Below are positions 55,158 through 64,000 of a stretch of 64,000 nucleotides of DNA, one piece after another (the stretch's first letter is position 1; each line of letters starts with the position of its first letter). Position numbers and translations under genes: made by a program. The stretch covers positions 1 to 64,000 of the forward strand of contig NZ_CAMLDL010000003.1 of NCBI RefSeq assembly GCF_946478955.1, given 5' to 3'. Source of the stretch: an uncultured Sphingomonas sp. Lineage in GTDB: Bacteria; Pseudomonadota; Alphaproteobacteria; Sphingomonadales; Sphingomonadaceae. The notes beneath the pieces were generated by a model that worked only from the letters and a program-made list of their open reading frames with translations, did not search any database and was not told where the DNA came from.

Positions 55158-55601
55158 ATGACTCGGACCGCCATCCTAATTGCCGCAGCGGCGGCACTGC
55201 TCGCTTCCTGTTCTTCCGAACCTGCCAAGCCCGTTATCAAAGTCGATGATGTGTGGGCCCGCGCGGTTGCGCCCGGACAGACCACTGGCGCGGTTTATAT
55301 GGCCATTCAGAACGATGGTGATGCAGACGATGCCCTTATGTCGGCGAAAGTATCGGTGGCGCCGAATAGCGAGATTCATCAGACGATGACCGAAGGCAAT
55401 ATGGCCAAGATGAATCACGCGGGTCCGATCGCTGTGCCGTCAAAATCGACCGTTACATTAAAGCCGGGTGGAACCCATGTAATGATGACCGGGCTTACGG
55501 TTCCGCTGTCGCCGGGCGACCGCTTCTTCGTTGATATGCAGTTTGAAACATCGGGCCATGTCACTGCAGCGGGCAAGGTTGTGGCGGCGGGCGCACGCTG
55601 A
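55158..55601 (+). CDS. PCuAC-family periplasmic copper chaperone, lipoprotein
   Basis: Delivers copper to cytochrome c oxidase. The N terminus MTRTAILIAAAAALLASCSS ends in a lipobox LASC, so it is predicted to be lipidated. The copper-binding pattern H(M)x10M-x21-HxM is seen as EIHQTMTEGNMAKM followed by GGTHVMMTGL. The start MTRT gives a proper signal peptide; the in-frame upstream sequence is not needed. The SCO gene starts with its ATG overlapping the stop by one base (TGATG), so the two are co-translated. Confidence 0.92.
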   Translation: MTRTAILIAAAAALLASCSSEPAKPVIKVDDVWARAVAPGQTTGAVYMAIQNDGDADDALMSAKVSVAPNSEIHQTMTEGNMAKMNHAGPIAVPSKSTVTLKPGGTHVMMTGLTVPLSPGDRFFVDMQFETSGHVTAAGKVVAAGAR

Positions 55602-56206
55602 TGATCGGCAAGGTGCGTATTACCCTTTGGGCGCTGGTCGCCTTGGCCGCGATCGGCTTTTTCTATTTTTCGATGCGCAAACCGGAGGCCGCTCCCACAG
55701 CGCAGGCGTCGGGCGAGATGCCACTGGTCGCCATCGGCGGCCCCTTCACCTTGACCGGCAGCGACGGCAAGCCCTTTTCCAGCACCAGGCTGAATGGCCG
55801 ACCCTATGCCATCTTCTTCGGCTTCACCCATTGTCCCGACGTTTGCCCAACCACATTGGCGCGGATGACGAAGCTGCGGAAACAGTTAGGCAAAGGCGAT
55901 GGCGCCTTTGACATTGTCTTTGTCACTGTCGATCCGGCCCGCGATGGCCCGAAAGAGGTAGGGGCATATTCTGGCCTGTTTGGTACGCCCATCATTGGTT
56001 TGACCGGAACGCCCGATGGGATCGAAAAAGTGAAGAAGCAGTTTGCCATCTATTCGGAGCAAGTTCCGATGAAGGGCGGTGACTATACGGTCAACCATAC
56101 CGCCACGGTCATCCTGATGGGCAAGGATGGGAAATTTCTCGCCACGATCGCGCCGGAAGAAGGCGATGATGCAGCATTGGCGAAACTGAAGCGGCTGACC
56201 GCCTAG
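55601..56206 (+). CDS. SCO1/SenC-family copper delivery protein
   Basis: A membrane-anchored thioredoxin-like protein that loads CuA of cytochrome c oxidase. One N-terminal helix (ITLWALVALAAIGFFYF) is followed by a SCO domain with the copper-binding CxxxC in FTHCPDVCPTT and the later histidine in YTVNHTATVILM. The length of 201 residues is typical. Paired with the PCuAC gene it forms a copper insertion module. Its last bases overlap the end of the convergent hydrolase by 4 bp. Confidence 0.95.
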   Translation: MIGKVRITLWALVALAAIGFFYFSMRKPEAAPTAQASGEMPLVAIGGPFTLTGSDGKPFSSTRLNGRPYAIFFGFTHCPDVCPTTLARMTKLRKQLGKGDGAFDIVFVTVDPARDGPKEVGAYSGLFGTPIIGLTGTPDGIEKVKKQFAIYSEQVPMKGGDYTVNHTATVILMGKDGKFLATIAPEEGDDAALAKLKRLTA

Positions 56207-57072
56207 GCGCCGCGCGCCAACACCCGGGCCAGCAAACGGTCCACGGCCTCAATTGATTCCGGTTCTTCGAAGGTTGGCGTGTGGCCAACGTCCGGCACGG
56301 TCACCAACTCCGCATCACCGCCCAATTCGGCGGCCATGCGGTCCGCCGTTTCGACCGTAAGCAAATCGGTCCGTGCGCCGCGCAGGATCGTGACCGGACG
56401 CCCCTTCAGCGCCTCCAAATATGGCCAGGCGCTGGTCGGTTCAGACACCGCCGCCGTTTGAAAATTATCGGCGATGCGCATGTCATAATCGAACCGGATT
56501 TGCCCGCCCTCTTCGCGACAGACCCGATGGGCATAATCCTCCCACTGCCCGCGACTCCATTTGGGATAAACGTCGCGGTTGCGGTCCGCCATCACCGATA
56601 CCGCCTCATCCCAATTCGCGAAGCGCGTGTCCTTTCCGACATAGCCCTTGATCCGGTCGATGCCGGTCTGATCCAGTTCCGGACCAATGTCATTGAGGAG
56701 CGCCCCTGCGATCCGTTCTCCATCGGTCGACGCCATCAGCATCGTCACCAGTCCGCCCAGGGACGTGCCGAAGAAAGCGGCATCGGCAATGCCCAGCTGA
56801 TCGAGGAGCTTCAACACATCAGCAGCGTAGACCGGCGGCAGATATTGTTCGGGCTTGGGGTCATATTCACTCAACCCGCGCCCGCGAAATTCGACGCAGA
56901 TAACGCGCCAGTCGCCGGCCCACCGTTCGGCGACAGGTTCAAAGTCGCGCGCGTTACGCGTCAGGCCAGGCAGACACAGAATCGGCGGGCGATCATGTGG
57001 GCCCGCATAATCCCGATAGTGAAGCCTGAGGCCGTCGACGCTATTCCAGTAACGATCCGCCCAATCGGCCAT
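56203..57072 (-). CDS. Alpha/beta hydrolase
   Basis: The 289-residue protein starts MADWADRYWNSVDGLRLHY at 57072. It has the oxyanion region LCLPGLTRNARDF, the nucleophile elbow FFGTSLGGLV and the catalytic histidine in VPDVGHTPTFEEP, with an acid in the segment ILRGARTDLL. This is a typical small-molecule esterase or C-C hydrolase; the substrate is unknown. The frame stays open upstream to 57456, but that stretch is antisense to selO and is rejected. It is divergent from selO with a 42-bp gap. Confidence 0.88.
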   Translation of the reverse strand: MADWADRYWNSVDGLRLHYRDYAGPHDRPPILCLPGLTRNARDFEPVAERWAGDWRVICVEFRGRGLSEYDPKPEQYLPPVYAADVLKLLDQLGIADAAFFGTSLGGLVTMLMASTDGERIAGALLNDIGPELDQTGIDRIKGYVGKDTRFANWDEAVSVMADRNRDVYPKWSRGQWEDYAHRVCREEGGQIRFDYDMRIADNFQTAAVSEPTSAWPYLEALKGRPVTILRGARTDLLTVETADRMAAELGGDAELVTVPDVGHTPTFEEPESIEAVDRLLARVLARGA

Positions 57073-57114
57073 CACACGCTTTCCCAAAAAGTCCTGCTCC
57101 CCTATCGCGGGACA

Positions 57115-58497
57115 ATGGCCACCAAGCAACCCTATCGTCCCGACCCTGCCATTTTGATGCTCGGCGACGGATTTTACGACACAGTAAGGCCGGCCGATTT
57201 TCCTCAGGCAATTGTTCGGTTCACCAATGATCGATGGGCCAAAAGAATTGGGCTGGACGGCGCCGATTGGGTCACGCGGTTTGCCCGGTTCGAGGCGCTG
57301 CCTGACAATCTGCCATCCCCATTGGCGCTCCGGTATCACGGGCACCAGTTCCGCACCTACAATCCCGACCTTGGCGATGGACGCGGCTTTACCTTTGCCC
57401 AGCTTCGCGACGACCAGGGGCGATTGCTGGATCTTGGCACCAAGGGAAGCGGGCAAACGCCGTGGAGCCGCCGGGGCGATGGCCGATTGACCCTGAAAGG
57501 CGGTGTCCGCGAAGTGCTCGCCACCGAGATGCTGGAGGCCCTTGGCGTCAACACCTCAAAAAGCTTCGCCCTGATCGAAACCGGCGAAGAGTTGGTGCGC
57601 GGTGACGAGCCTTCCCCTACCCGGTCAGCGGTCCTGACGCGGCTCAGCCATGGTCATATCCGCATTGGCACCTTTCAGCGTCTTGCATATTTGGAGGATG
57701 GTGCAGCGATTGCCACGCTCACGCGCTACGTTCTTGAAAATCTGTACGACGTAAGGGCTGCTGGCGACGACGCGGACAACGCCGCGCAGCTCTTCGATCT
57801 TGTATGCGATCGCACGGCGGATCTGGCTGCATCCTATATTGCGTCGGGGTTCGTTCACGGCGTTCTCAACAGCGATAATATCAACGTCACGGGCGAAAGC
57901 TTTGATTACGGGCCCTGGCGGTTCGCGCCGGAATGGGATGAAGGCTTCACCGCTGCATATTTCGATGAATATGGCCTCTATGCCTTCGGCCGGCAGCCTG
58001 AGGCCGTTCACTGGGACGTTGCGCAGCTGGGCGGCTGTCTTGCGCTAATCGGCGATGCACCGACGCTGTCCGACACACTCGCGTCATGGCCCCAGCGTTT
58101 CCTTGATCATCTACGACGGCGCCTGTTGTTGCGCCTTGGTGTTTCCTCTCTTGATGAAGCGAAAGACCGCAATCTTGTCAGCGCAATTTTGAAGGCGCTG
58201 CGGAGCAGGATCGTCGGGATCGATCGGTTCTTCTTCGACTGGCGCGGTGGACGCATCCCGACCGACCCGGTTTATGATGATGGCGCGTTTGCCGATCTTC
58301 GGATTGCGCTTGAAGACCGCGCCGTCCCGCTCACCCACCCTTATTGGTCTGATCCGGACCCATGTTCGATGCTTATCGACGAGGTGGAATCGATCTGGTC
58401 GGCTATCGCCGAGCATGACGATTGGCAGCCATTCCATTCAAAAATCGAGGCAATTCGGCGATTTGGTGACGCCATGACGTCCGACGCAAAGGGTTGA
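57115..58497 (+). CDS. selO: Protein adenylyltransferase SelO (YdiU family pseudokinase)
   Basis: SelO transfers AMP from ATP to Ser, Thr or Tyr residues of proteins involved in redox homeostasis. Signature segments are RYHGHQFRTYNPDLGDGRG, DLGTKGSGQTPWSRRGDGRL and the catalytic block HGVLNSDNINVTG followed by FDYGPW. Length of 460 residues is slightly shorter than E. coli SelO (478). The C terminus lacks the conserved selenocysteine or cysteine pattern of longer homologues. The start codon gives MATKQPYRPDPA; the open frame further upstream is antisense to the hydrolase gene. Confidence 0.95.
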   Translation: MATKQPYRPDPAILMLGDGFYDTVRPADFPQAIVRFTNDRWAKRIGLDGADWVTRFARFEALPDNLPSPLALRYHGHQFRTYNPDLGDGRGFTFAQLRDDQGRLLDLGTKGSGQTPWSRRGDGRLTLKGGVREVLATEMLEALGVNTSKSFALIETGEELVRGDEPSPTRSAVLTRLSHGHIRIGTFQRLAYLEDGAAIATLTRYVLENLYDVRAAGDDADNAAQLFDLVCDRTADLAASYIASGFVHGVLNSDNINVTGESFDYGPWRFAPEWDEGFTAAYFDEYGLYAFGRQPEAVHWDVAQLGGCLALIGDAPTLSDTLASWPQRFLDHLRRRLLLRLGVSSLDEAKDRNLVSAILKALRSRIVGIDRFFFDWRGGRIPTDPVYDDGAFADLRIALEDRAVPLTHPYWSDPDPCSMLIDEVESIWSAIAEHDDWQPFHSKIEAIRRFGDAMTSDAKG

Positions 58498-58545
58498 TTT
58501 TCTGTTCATAGCGTGGGAGCAGCCGCCAACCGTCCGGGAGCATCC

Positions 58546-59976
58546 ATGACCGATTTCATCGTATCGACCGAACCCGCAACCGGGGCCGAAATCTGGCGCC
58601 GGGAGATCGGCGACGCCGGGCAGGAGGTCGCGGCATGCCGTGCCGCGTGGCCGGAGTGGGCGGCGCACAGCGTCACCTACCGAATGGAAACGATGCGCCG
58701 CTTTGCCAATGTAGTGAAGGCGAAGGAAGCCGAGTTTGCCGACCTTATCGCCCGCGAAACGGGCAAGCCATTTTGGGAAGCCAAGACCGAAGTGGCCTCG
58801 GTGATCGGCAAGGTGGAAATCTCGATCAACGCCTATCTCGACCGGACGCCGACCAAGCGGTTGGAAGCCGCGATGGGGAACAAGGTCGCTGTCCGCCATA
58901 AGCCGCATGGCGTCCTGGCCGTGCTGGGCCCCTATAATTTCCCCGCTCACCTGCCCAATGGCCATATTGTCCCGGCGCTGATCGCGGGCAATGCCGTGGT
59001 GTTCAAACCGAGCGAGAAAACGCCTGCAACCGGCGCCTTTCTGGTCGATTGTTTCCACGAGGCTGGCGTCCCGGAAGGGGCGATCCGTCTGCTGATTGGC
59101 GGTCCCGATGAAGGCCGCGCCCTGGCCGGTAATCCCGGTATCGATGGCCTGTTGTTCACCGGCTCCGCCCGCGCCGGCATGGCGCTCCACAAGCAATTTG
59201 CCGAAACGCCGAACAAGATTCTGGCGTTGGAGCTTGGCGGCAACAACCCGCTGGTCGTTTGGGACAGTCCCGATCTTCAGGCCGCCGCGACCATCATTAC
59301 ACAGTCGGCGTTTCTGTCGGCCGGACAGCGGTGCACCTGCGCGCGGCGCCTGATCGTTGAGGATGGGCGGCACGAAGAGCTGATCGCCGAAGTCCTGAAA
59401 CTCATGGACCGGATTATTGTCGATCACCCCCACGCCGATCCGCAACCATTCATGGGACCGCTCATCGACACCGTCGCCGCCGACCATGTGCAGAGCCAGT
59501 ATATGGAGCTGATGATGAAGGGCGGGAAGCCGCTGCGCCGGCTCGACCGCCCTTACGAAGAGCGGCCATATCTGACCCCGGCGATGATCGACGTTACCGA
59601 TATACGCGACCGTCCGGACGACGAGATTTTCGGCCCCGTGCTGCAGCTGATCCGAGTCAAAAGTTTCGACGCCGCCATCGACGAGGCCAACCGCACCAAA
59701 TTCGGCCTCGCCGCCAGCATACTGACCAAAGACCCGAAGCTTTACGATCGCTATTGGGCTAATGTCCGAGCCGGCGTTATCAACTGGAACAAGCCGACCA
59801 ACGGCGCGCCGAGCAATGCCCCGTTTGGCGGCATCGGCATGAGCGGCAACCACCGACCAAGCGCCTTCTACGCCGCCGATTACAGCGCCTATCCGGTGAC
59901 GAGTGTCGAGGCGGATTCGGTCCGAGGAACGATTACCGATGGCCTGCGCCCGGCGTATGTGCCGACGGACGGCTAA
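58546..59976 (+). CDS. astD: N-succinylglutamate 5-semialdehyde dehydrogenase
   Basis: Fourth step of the AST pathway: oxidises succinylglutamate semialdehyde to succinylglutamate with NAD+. Aldehyde dehydrogenase fold, with GVLAVLGPYNFPAHLPNGHI, the family-typical glutamate in LALELGGNNP and the nucleophilic cysteine in AGQRCTCARRL, which matches the AstD subfamily. Start at ATG 58546 after CCGGGAG. Length of 476 residues is typical. It is 40 kb from astA-astB and next to selO, so the pathway is split in this genome; astC (aminotransferase) is not in the window. Confidence 0.95.
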   Translation: MTDFIVSTEPATGAEIWRREIGDAGQEVAACRAAWPEWAAHSVTYRMETMRRFANVVKAKEAEFADLIARETGKPFWEAKTEVASVIGKVEISINAYLDRTPTKRLEAAMGNKVAVRHKPHGVLAVLGPYNFPAHLPNGHIVPALIAGNAVVFKPSEKTPATGAFLVDCFHEAGVPEGAIRLLIGGPDEGRALAGNPGIDGLLFTGSARAGMALHKQFAETPNKILALELGGNNPLVVWDSPDLQAAATIITQSAFLSAGQRCTCARRLIVEDGRHEELIAEVLKLMDRIIVDHPHADPQPFMGPLIDTVAADHVQSQYMELMMKGGKPLRRLDRPYEERPYLTPAMIDVTDIRDRPDDEIFGPVLQLIRVKSFDAAIDEANRTKFGLAASILTKDPKLYDRYWANVRAGVINWNKPTNGAPSNAPFGGIGMSGNHRPSAFYAADYSAYPVTSVEADSVRGTITDGLRPAYVPTDG

Positions 59977-60249
59977 GCGCAAAAGTTCACAAAAGGTGTG
60001 GACGCGATCGAGCGGCACGCCGGAACATTCCGTGTTAGAGAGCGGGCCCGTTTTTGGGCGGGATCCCTGAATGTACGGGACCGCGCCAATCTTCACCAAA
60101 ATTCACGGTCGTGGGACGATCACCGATAACCGGCGCGCTGGCTATTCAGCATTGTCAAAGATCTGAATGTTGAGTGATGCACAATTGACCGACGGCAGGA
60201 TAGCGGAAAGCTAGTTATGCGCTTCCGCTAGTTCGGCGGGCACTAAGCC
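59977..60249. other. Non-coding gap between astD and the 128-residue orphan gene
   Basis: No gene is visible in these 273 bases. They hold a GGGCCCGTTTTTGGGC hairpin (about 60046-60061), which could terminate astD transcription, and a perfect 8-bp inverted repeat TAGCGGAA / TTCCGCTA (60201-60230) near the end of the minus-strand orphan gene. Neither is followed by a good T-run. Confidence 0.4.
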
Positions 60250-60636
60250 TTAGGGTTCATCAGGAAAGTTCCAAATCTTCGGCAATTCGGCGAAATGACC
60301 CCAACGTTTCCATTTTACGTTGGAGCGACCAGTTGGGCGAGAGGCCAAGCCGTACCTTGGCGGATCGGGATATCCAAACCAAACATTGTCGATAAGCAGC
60401 AAGTTTTCGCCATCGAACGTCGCTACGAATTCGACGTCCGCTGAGGCGAACCACGCTTTATCGTGACCGAAAATGCCTTCCGACGGAAAGGTTTCCCAAG
60501 GGACGGCCCGCCATGCAATGGCCTTCATCGCCCGCTCGTGAAATCCGCGCTCTTGCGCATCTGCGATTTTGGCGCGCATCGGCCACGGCGCAGGCTCCCA
60601 CTCCGGATTAACGCTGTCACGCCTGTAAATGCTCAT
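60250..60636 (-). CDS. Hypothetical protein, 128 residues
   Basis: The protein has no signal peptide or membrane segment. It is rich in Trp and Pro (about eleven tryptophans in 128 residues), with segments EPAPWPMRAKIADAQERGF and PKIWNFPDEP. I recognise no family. The start MSIYRRDSVNPEW at 60636 follows GAGCATTTACAGG-like sequence without a clear ribosome binding site. It is flanked by a repeat-rich gap on one side and a hairpin-rich gap on the other, so it looks like an isolated accessory gene. Confidence 0.45.
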   Translation of the reverse strand: MSIYRRDSVNPEWEPAPWPMRAKIADAQERGFHERAMKAIAWRAVPWETFPSEGIFGHDKAWFASADVEFVATFDGENLLLIDNVWFGYPDPPRYGLASRPTGRSNVKWKRWGHFAELPKIWNFPDEP

Positions 60637-61054
60637 GTCCTAAACCTGACATCATGAGCCAATGCCTGCAATGTGTGAAAAGCCGACATCCCCCATCTCG
60701 TCATTCCCGCGAAGGCGGGAATCCCGCTTCTTCCTCTTGTTAGGCTTCCTTCTGTTAGGCTCGATCTTGACGAGCAAGCCACTTGCGGGTCGCTTCCGTT
60801 CAAAGGCAGTGGGATTCCCGCTTTCGCGGGAATGACGGGTGAAGGTTGAGCGAAAGCAGAAGCACGACCGGGCAGCCCTTATATCCGGTCATTCTCGCCT
60901 TGCCTTCGCAAGGCTGCCATTCCCTTCGTGCGGTGACATTCGGTCAGTTTCGCTTCCAGTCGGGTTCGCTGACGCAACCCGATGGCCGGGCTTCACCGAC
61001 TATCACATAATTCCGGCATCGCACTGCGCGCGTCGGCGGGCTTATGCTCGGCGC
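60637..61054. repeat. Non-coding gap holding a family A palindromic repeat
   Basis: These 418 bases hold no credible gene. The main element, at 60699-60838, starts CGTCATTCCCGCGAAGGCGG and ends with the inverted CCCGCTTTCGCGGGAATGACGG; the centre contains two copies of TGTTAGGCT. From 60839 to 61054, just after the dnaB stop, there is only a short palindrome (GCCTTGCCTTCGCAAGGC, about 60897-60914). The repeat matches the 11681-11740 copy in its arms but has a longer centre. Confidence 0.8.
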
Positions 61055-62569
<1,515 letters not shown>

Positions 62570-62650
62570 GCGTTGTTCGATACACCAAAAGTGGATGAAT
62601 GACTCGGCCAGTCACATTTTTTCGTGGGTGAGTTTGTGGAAAACATCTGC

Positions 62651-62733
62651 GTCATTGCGAGCCGCCACCGGCGGCGTGGTAATCCAGCAACGCGCGCCGA
62701 CCGGATTGCTTTGCGAGGCGTGCAATGGCGATT
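62651..62733. repeat. Degenerate family B palindromic repeat
   Basis: GTCATTGCGAGCCGCCACCGG and a partial inverted end (TTGCGAGGCGTGCAATGGCG) enclose GTAATCCAGCAACGCGCGCCGACCGGATTGC. The right arm is altered in several bases. It lies between dnaB and dcd, which are divergent. Confidence 0.6.
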
Positions 62734-62766
62734 GATGGGAACGCCCTGCCCAGCTAGCCCACTCAT

Positions 62767-63321
62767 ATGAGCATTCTTTCCGACCGCTGGATTCGCGAGC
62801 AGGCCGAGACCCATGGCATGATCGAACCGTTCGTCGAAGCGCAGCGCCGTAACGGCGTGATCAGCTATGGCCTGTCCTCTTATGGCTATGATGCGCGCGT
62901 TGCAGACGAGTTCAAGATTTTCACCAATGTCGACAGTGCCGTGGTCGACCCCAAGGATTTCGCCGCCAACAGCTTTGTCGATCGGCAAACCGAGGTATGC
63001 ATCATTCCGCCCAACAGCTTCGCGCTGGCCCGGACGGTCGAATATTTCCGGGTGCCGGAAGATGTGCTCGTCATCTGCCTTGGCAAATCGACCTATGCGC
63101 GGTGCGGGATCATCGTGAATGTCACCCCGCTCGAGCCGGGTTGGGAGGGTCATGTGACACTGGAATTTTCCAACACGACGCCGCTACCCGCGAAAATCTA
63201 TGCCAATGAAGGCGCGTGCCAGTTCCTGTTCCTGAAGGGGAACGAACGGTGCGAGACCAGCTATAAGGACCGTGCCGGCAAATATATGGGACAAAAGGGC
63301 GTAACGCTGCCGAGGCTATAG
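62767..63321 (+). CDS. dcd: dCTP deaminase
   Basis: Converts dCTP to dUTP for thymidylate synthesis. The 184-residue trimeric enzyme shows [38 protein letters not shown] and [14 protein letters not shown], whose Glu is the catalytic base. [10 protein letters not shown] is the conserved C-terminal motif. No bifunctional dUTPase features are evident. A bidirectional terminator follows it. Confidence 0.97.
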   Translation: MSILSDRWIREQAETHGMIEPFVEAQRRNGVISYGLSSYGYDARVADEFKIFTNVDSAVVDPKDFAANSFVDRQTEVCIIPPNSFALARTVEYFRVPEDVLVICLGKSTYARCGIIVNVTPLEPGWEGHVTLEFSNTTPLPAKIYANEGACQFLFLKGNERCETSYKDRAGKYMGQKGVTLPRL

Positions 63322-63366
63322 TCCGGGGGACCGCAGCCGAACAGCGCACTGCCCCGCCAAACAAAG

Positions 63367-63395
63367 AAAAAGCCCCGGCGCGAACCGGGGCTTTT
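63367..63395. terminator. Bidirectional rho-independent terminator between dcd and the DUF1508 gene
   Basis: AGCCCCGG (63371-63378) and CCGGGGCT (63385-63392) make a perfect 8-bp stem around CGCGAA, with AAAA before and TTT after. It can end transcription of the convergent genes from both sides. Confidence 0.9.
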
Positions 63396-63415
63396 CTATT
63401 TAGGATCCGGGCCGG

Positions 63416-63592
63416 TCAGGCCTCGTCCACAACCTCGGCGCCAGGGCCATTCTTGAGGATGGAGTCGATGGCATTCTTGGCGCTGGATTTCGAGCTGTAG
63501 CCCTCCGTCCAGAAGATCTTTTCGCCATTATATTCAAAGCTCACGCGAAACTCGCCAGCCTTATCTTTGCGAATGAAAAACTTGTGCGCCAC
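63416..63592 (-). CDS. DUF1508 (YegP-type) protein
   Basis: A 58-residue single-domain protein with the YegP pattern: AHKFFIRKDKAGEFRVSFEY, then FWTEGYSSKSSAKNAIDSI and an acidic C terminus. E. coli YegP has two such repeats; this protein has one. Function of the family is unknown. The start is GTG at 63592 with GGGAGA upstream; an ATG at 63634 would add 14 unlikely residues. Confidence 0.85.
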   Translation of the reverse strand: MAHKFFIRKDKAGEFRVSFEYNGEKIFWTEGYSSKSSAKNAIDSILKNGPGAEVVDEA

Positions 63593-63672
63593 AGGCAAAT
63601 TCTCCCAATGGTAGGAAGCCCAGCCTAACAACATTTCCAGTGTCGGCTAGTCGACCCAAAAGGCGGTTCGGC

Positions 63673-64000
63673 TTACGCCAGTTTCGCCCTGCCGCCTTCG
63701 ATGATGTCGCACCAGTTGGCATATGCGTGCGCGATAGTCTTGAGGAAATCCTTGAGCGTGCCGTCCTTAACCAATCCGTCTTCACCGAAACTGTCGTCGC
63801 TGACGCCGCCCAGATAGGTTTCCGGCTGTTGCATCATCGGCATATCGAGGAAGACGCAGCATTGGCGGATCGCATGATTGGCCCCAAAACCGCCAATTCC
63901 GCCGGGTGAGGCGGTGACGATGCCGCCAGGTTTCTTCGAAAATACGCTCTGTCCATAAGGGCGCGAGCCGACATCGATAGCGTTCTTGATCGACCCCGGC
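63673..64000 (-). CDS. NADPH-dependent FMN reductase, 5' end outside the window
   Basis: The last 108 residues of a flavodoxin-like oxidoreductase. The visible part opens PGSIKNAIDVGSRPYG, continues GGIVTASPGGIGGFGANHAI, and contains LDMPMMQQPETYLGG, all typical of the PF03358 FMN/quinone reductase family. The N-terminal part with the FMN phosphate loop lies beyond the window edge. It would reduce FMN or quinones with NADPH. Confidence 0.85.
   Translation of the reverse strand, partial: PGSIKNAIDVGSRPYGQSVFSKKPGGIVTASPGGIGGFGANHAIRQCCVFLDMPMMQQPETYLGGVSDDSFGEDGLVKDGTLKDFLKTIAHAYANWCDIIEGGRAKLA

Noticed and set aside
56281..57114. 278 codons in frame upstream of selO
   Set aside because: They are antisense to the alpha/beta hydrolase, unrelated to SelO, and SelO has its normal N terminus at 57115.
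58438..60099. Open frame of about 550 codons on the minus strand opposite astD
   Set aside because: It is antisense to a clear aldehyde dehydrogenase gene, has no recognisable domain, and is the mirror of a GC-rich codon pattern.

Overview
The window reads as chromosomal DNA of a sphingomonad-like alphaproteobacterium (order Sphingomonadales). I infer this from the roughly 60% GC gene style, the PopZ/TolC/ValS neighbourhood, a Mg-type HemB, an N-succinylarginine (AST) arginine catabolic operon, CtrA-type TTAA-N7-TTAACC sites and interspersed palindromic repeats. Genes are densely packed, often with 4-bp ATGA overlaps. I see no rRNA, insertion sequence, prophage or CRISPR array. Three tRNAs are present: Lys (5' end cut by the window edge), Arg-ACG and Cys-GCA.

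Layout. 0-14.5 kb: a secreted double-DTG aspartic protease, two PilZ proteins, a PAP2 phosphatase, a minus-strand run of membrane-lipid and repair genes (cfa, phrB, DUF457 protein, spermidine-synthase-like), then korA / 34-aa membrane microprotein / korB (2-oxoacid:ferredoxin oxidoreductase), a SulP transporter, an ABC-F protein and a hypothetical membrane protein. 14.5-22 kb: rppH, then an M20 hydrolase-astA-astB operon, several small lineage-specific proteins, an outer-membrane protein with a proline tail, tRNA-Arg and a lipoprotein. 22-29.7 kb: a minus-strand operon hemB-decarboxylase-permease-acetyltransferase, and a methionine operon metX-metB-hom. The methionine operon is headed by a clear SAM-I (S-box) riboswitch whose downstream hairpin masks the ribosome binding site of metX. 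29.7-39.6 kb: lipid kinase, MATE exporter, valS, S9 peptidase, popZ, tolC and a Pcm-like methyltransferase.

39.9-55 kb is the most distinctive region: a minus-strand surface-glycan locus of 13 genes. In transcription order it encodes a GT39-type membrane protein, glucose-1-phosphate cytidylyltransferase (RfbF), CDP-glucose 4,6-dehydratase (RfbG), the PMP/iron-sulfur 3-dehydrase RfbH, an HpcH/HpaI aldolase, a HAD phosphatase, an acetolactate-synthase-like ThDP enzyme, an SDR reductase, a Wza-type exporter, a Wzz-type chain-length protein, and a GtrB-like / GtrA / GT-C trio. The ThDP enzyme and SDR next to rfbFGH recall the yersiniose pathway, in which pyruvate supplies a two-carbon branch to a CDP-3,6-dideoxy-4-ketohexose. 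The aldolase and phosphatase have no place in that pathway, so this may make an undescribed branched or chain-extended deoxysugar, possibly transferred through a lipid carrier by the Gtr-like trio. The 3' end of the locus is AT-richer and lies close to tRNA-Cys.

55-64 kb: a PCuAC-SCO copper delivery pair, an alpha/beta hydrolase, SelO, astD (40 kb away from astAB), an orphan 128-aa protein, dnaB, dcd, a DUF1508 protein and the 3' end of an NADPH-dependent FMN reductase cut by the window edge.
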